18,556 nucleotides of DNA, from assembly GCA_041859375.1 (NCBI GenBank), contig JBHEKP010000337.1, positions 1 to 18,556 on the forward strand, read 5' to 3'. Of this stretch, positions 16,298-18,556 are shown piece after piece (position 1 is the first letter of the stretch; every line of letters starts with the position of its first letter). The notes beneath the pieces are model-generated. The model did no database searches. It saw only the letters and a program-made list of their open reading frames with translations, and was not told the origin of the DNA. The DNA comes from JBHEKP01 sp041859375 (GTDB taxonomy: Bacteria; Hydrogenedentota; Hydrogenedentia; Hydrogenedentales; CAITNO01). The position numbers were made by a program, and so were the translations under genes.

Positions 16298-18268
16298 ATG
16301 AACAGAGCATACTATAGTGATAAAATTTCATCATTCCTAAAGGCATCAACAGATGAAATCCTTGGAAAACTCGCAATAAAAAACCCTTTTAAACTTGAAA
16401 ATACGCAACGCGATGCTTGGCAAGAAGAAATCCATATTCTGAAAGATGTTTTGTCGGGATTTGAAGGAATGATTTATTTCGAGTTTTCAATACCGAGGAT
16501 GGGGAAGCGCATTGATGTGCTTCTTTTGATTGACTCAGTAATATTTGTCCTCGAATTCAAGATAGGGGAATCCGAGTTTAAGTCCCACGCACTTGACCAA
16601 GTATGGGATTATGCACTTGATCTTAAAAATTTTCATGAAACTAGTTATGATAATTTTATCGCCCCTATATTAGTTGCCACTAACGCGCCTCCTACTACCT
16701 CTACCATCTGTATGACTCCACAAAATGACCGAATATTTTTCCCTATTAAGAGCAATTCATCATTACTTCGTAAAGTACTACAGGACGTTGGAAATTTTTG
16801 TACTAGCACATCCATTGATTTTGATTTGTGGGAGAGCGGGCGTTACAGTCCAACCCCGACAATTATCGAAGCGGCAACTGCTTTATACAATGGGCATTCA
16901 GTCAAAGAGATTTCACGAACAGATGCTGGAGCAATCAATCTACAAGAAACCACAAATGCTGTTTCGAAAATAATCCAGGTTTCCAAAAAAGAAGGCAAAA
17001 AATCGATTTGTTTTGTAACCGGTGTCCCTGGAGCAGGCAAAACCTTAGTTGGACTTAATATAGCTACAGAAAACCTAGATAAATCACAAGATTTATACAG
17101 TGTGTTTCTCTCTGGAAATGGTCCTCTCGTTAGTGTCCTGAGGGAGGCCTTGACTAGGAACAAAGTACTTCAACATAAAGAAAATGGTGAAAGAATAAAA
17201 AAAAGTACTGTATTGTCTGAAGTAAAAGCGTTTATTCAAAATGTTCATCATTTTCGTGACGAATGTCTTATTGATTTTGCTGCCCCCCCGGAGCATGTAG
17301 TGCTTTTTGATGAAGCTCAAAGAGCCTGGAATCGTGAGCAAACATCAATTTTCATGCAAAAGAAAAAGGGAATACCCTTTTTTAATAAATCCGAGCCCGA
17401 ATTCTTAATTTCATGTCTTGACCGCCATAAAGATTGGGCAGTAATAGTTTGTCTGGTTGGTGGAGGGCAAGAAATTAATACTGGCGAAGCTGGAATCGCT
17501 GAATGGATAGACTCACTAAATCGTTCTTTTCCTGATTGGAATATCTATATATCACCACGGCTAGCAGATAGTGAGTATGCTACGGTACATACATTAGAGT
17601 CACTAAAAACGCATCAAAATGTGGAATACAAGGACGAACTACATCTGAGTGTATCTATGAGGTCATTTAGAGCCGAACATGTTTCTACCCTAGTAAAAAA
17701 TATCCTTGATCGCGATGTGGAAAGCTCACGTAACATTTTACAGAATATTAATAACTATCCTATATTACTCACACGCGATTTGTCGCACGCAAAAGCGTGG
17801 CTACGAAAACAGGCACGTGGTTCTGAGCGCTATGGAATCGTAGTTTCATCAGAAGCGGAGAGGTTAAAACCGTATGCAATTGATATAAAATCGCCGGTAG
17901 ATCCCATTCATTGGTTTTTGGATTCAAAGGAAGATGTCCGTTCCTCGTATTATTTAGAAGATGTGGCTACAGAATTTCACATTCAAGGACTAGAGCTTGA
18001 TTGGGCCTGTGTCACATGGGATGCGGACTTTAGGTTTTCCAAAAACGGTTGGGGACACTGGTCATTCTGTGGCAATCGATGGAACCGTATTAAAAAGGAA
18101 GAGCGAAAGATATTCCAAAAAAATGCCTATCGCGTATTACTCACGCGCGCACGTCAAGGCATGATTATTGTCGTACCCCATGGTGATCCAGAGGACCATA
18201 CGCGAGCTCCAGATTTTTATGACCCAACCTTTACATATCTGTCCTCTATTGGAATTCCCGTGATTTAA
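16298..18268 (+). CDS. PD-(D/E)XK nuclease-like domain fused to DUF2075 (Schlafen group 3-type) helicase
   Basis: Protein of 656 residues, no signal peptide, AT-rich and unlike its neighbours. The N-terminal domain (about 55-115) carries Glu62, Asp73 (KRIDVLLL), Glu86-x-Lys88 (VLEFKIG) and QVWDY (101-105), that is the E-D-ExK-QxxxY order of RecB/Cas4-type PD-(D/E)XK nucleases. The helicase part has Walker A GVPGAGKT (242-249), Walker B VVLFDEAQ (334-341), motif III GGGQE (388-392), SVSMRSF (451-457), QGLELD (563-568) and a motif VI-like YRVLLTRARQG (611-621), all intact. DUF2075 proteins are now grouped with Schlafen-type helicases. Role by inference: nucleic acid degradation in phage or plasmid defence under control of the XRE protein. 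AAGG 7 nt before the ATG is a modest ribosome site. A housekeeping repair role is the main alternative. Confidence 0.87.
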   Translation: MNRAYYSDKISSFLKASTDEILGKLAIKNPFKLENTQRDAWQEEIHILKDVLSGFEGMIYFEFSIPRMGKRIDVLLLIDSVIFVLEFKIGESEFKSHALDQVWDYALDLKNFHETSYDNFIAPILVATNAPPTTSTICMTPQNDRIFFPIKSNSSLLRKVLQDVGNFCTSTSIDFDLWESGRYSPTPTIIEAATALYNGHSVKEISRTDAGAINLQETTNAVSKIIQVSKKEGKKSICFVTGVPGAGKTLVGLNIATENLDKSQDLYSVFLSGNGPLVSVLREALTRNKVLQHKENGERIKKSTVLSEVKAFIQNVHHFRDECLIDFAAPPEHVVLFDEAQRAWNREQTSIFMQKKKGIPFFNKSEPEFLISCLDRHKDWAVIVCLVGGGQEINTGEAGIAEWIDSLNRSFPDWNIYISPRLADSEYATVHTLESLKTHQNVEYKDELHLSVSMRSFRAEHVSTLVKNILDRDVESSRNILQNINNYPILLTRDLSHAKAWLRKQARGSERYGIVVSSEAERLKPYAIDIKSPVDPIHWFLDSKEDVRSSYYLEDVATEFHIQGLELDWACVTWDADFRFSKNGWGHWSFCGNRWNRIKKEERKIFQKNAYRVLLTRARQGMIIVVPHGDPEDHTRAPDFYDPTFTYLSSIGIPVI

Positions 18269-18375
18269 TGGGTATCTGCGACATAGTTATATTTTTTCCT
18301 TGAATTGCACTTCGGGACGGGCTTGTCTTGGAAGCTGTGTTTCCCTGAGTTTTTTGTTTTTGTGGGTACGGAGGG

Positions 18376-18426
18376 CGAAGTACAACTTCGAAGACAGGGG
18401 CGTCACCCAGTACAACCGGGTGACGA
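18376..18426 (+). repeat. two-hairpin dispersed repeat, copy 2
   Basis: Same element and orientation as 4440-4490. The first hairpin is CGAAGT/ACTTCG (18376-18381 with 18385-18390), loop ACA. The second is CGTCACCCAGT (18401-18411) with ACCGGGTGACG (18415-18425), loop ACA, with one A-C mismatch. It lies 107 nt after the nuclease-helicase gene. Bases 18269-18375 are AT-richer and hold no gene that I can support. Confidence 0.75.
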
Positions 18427-18443
18427 GAGGCAGGGGGAATTTG

Positions 18444-18470
18444 GACAGGATTGACAGGATTCTCAGGATT
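18444..18470. repeat. 9-nt tandem repeat, GACAGGATT type
   Basis: Two exact copies of GACAGGATT (18444-18452, 18453-18461) and one degenerate copy CTCAGGATT (18462-18470), directly after the two-hairpin repeat. The tract is non-coding; its unit differs in sequence from the other short-period tracts in this window. Confidence 0.7.
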
Positions 18471-18500
18471 TTCCGCGCCGCGCAGCCCTCTCTTTCATCC

Positions 18501-18540
18501 CCGTCCATTTTTGTCCATTCCCGTCCATCCCCGTCCATCC
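18501..18540. repeat. 10-nt tandem repeat, CCGTCCATCC type
   Basis: Four units with core GTCCAT (CCGTCCATTT, TTGTCCATTC, CCGTCCATCC, CCGTCCATCC). The reverse complement core ATGGAC is shared with the 14456-14482 tract, so the two are inversely oriented members of one family with different periods (10 here, 9 there). It is followed by unremarkable sequence to the window end. Confidence 0.72.
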
Positions 18541-18556
18541 CTCCCCCGTGGCTGAT

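Noticed and set aside
16038..18268. Restriction-modification system with controller protein
   Set aside because: The small XRE protein fits, but no DNA methyltransferase motif is present in either gene or nearby; the methyltransferase at 13590 is of the small-molecule/lipid class and lies in the host-like block.
16038..18556. Integrated transposon or prophage carrying the AT-rich genes
   Set aside because: No transposase, integrase, tRNA attachment site or terminal inverted repeats could be seen on either side.

Overview
The window is high-GC DNA (strong G/C at third codon positions) from a Gram-negative, probably free-living bacterium. The mix of prepilin-type proteins, a Tat-exported Gfo/Idh/MocA oxidoreductase, a DUF2752 protein, an FHA-GAF-sigma54 activator, a very large secreted glycoside hydrolase and short-period intergenic repeats is what I would expect from the Planctomycetes/PVC or Hydrogenedentes part of the tree. 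That placement is inference; no rRNA or other taxonomic marker is present.

Layout. (1) 137-3097: a tightly packed operon behind a near-consensus sigma70 promoter, with two N-methylated pseudopilins (GspI-like, GspJ-like), a GspK/PilX-like protein and the inner-membrane platform protein GspF. (2) 3195-4244: a GT-B-type glycosyltransferase-like protein. (3) 4245-4534: a convergent intergenic region made of purine-rich 9-nt-period repeats plus a two-hairpin repeat that recurs at the far end of the window. (4) 4535-6300, minus strand: a Tat-exported Gfo/Idh/MocA oxidoreductase and a DUF2752 membrane protein, each with its own promoter candidate. (5) 6442-11661: an outer-membrane beta-barrel of alginate-export/porin type, a strong terminator, then a 1270-residue secreted GH106-like glycoside hydrolase. 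With the oxidoreductase these look like a small glycan-use neighbourhood. (6) 11759-14435: an FHA-GAF-AAA+-Fis sigma54 activator translationally coupled to a SAM methyltransferase that starts at TTG. (7) 14672-15883: a pyrophosphate-type 6-phosphofructokinase with a shift to C-ending codons, closed by a terminator.

(8) 16038-18268 is the accessory part. Composition drops abruptly to AT-rich. A 74-residue XRE repressor-like protein, probably on a leaderless mRNA, precedes a 656-residue protein that joins an N-terminal PD-(D/E)XK nuclease-like domain (with a RecB/Cas4-style QxxxY motif) to a complete DUF2075/Schlafen-group-3-type superfamily 1 helicase. This is the best candidate for an under-described, possibly antiviral, two-gene system. 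The window ends in a gene-free region carrying the second copy of the two-hairpin repeat and two more short-period tracts.

Most other long open frames are antisense shadows caused by the extreme G/C codon bias and were not annotated.
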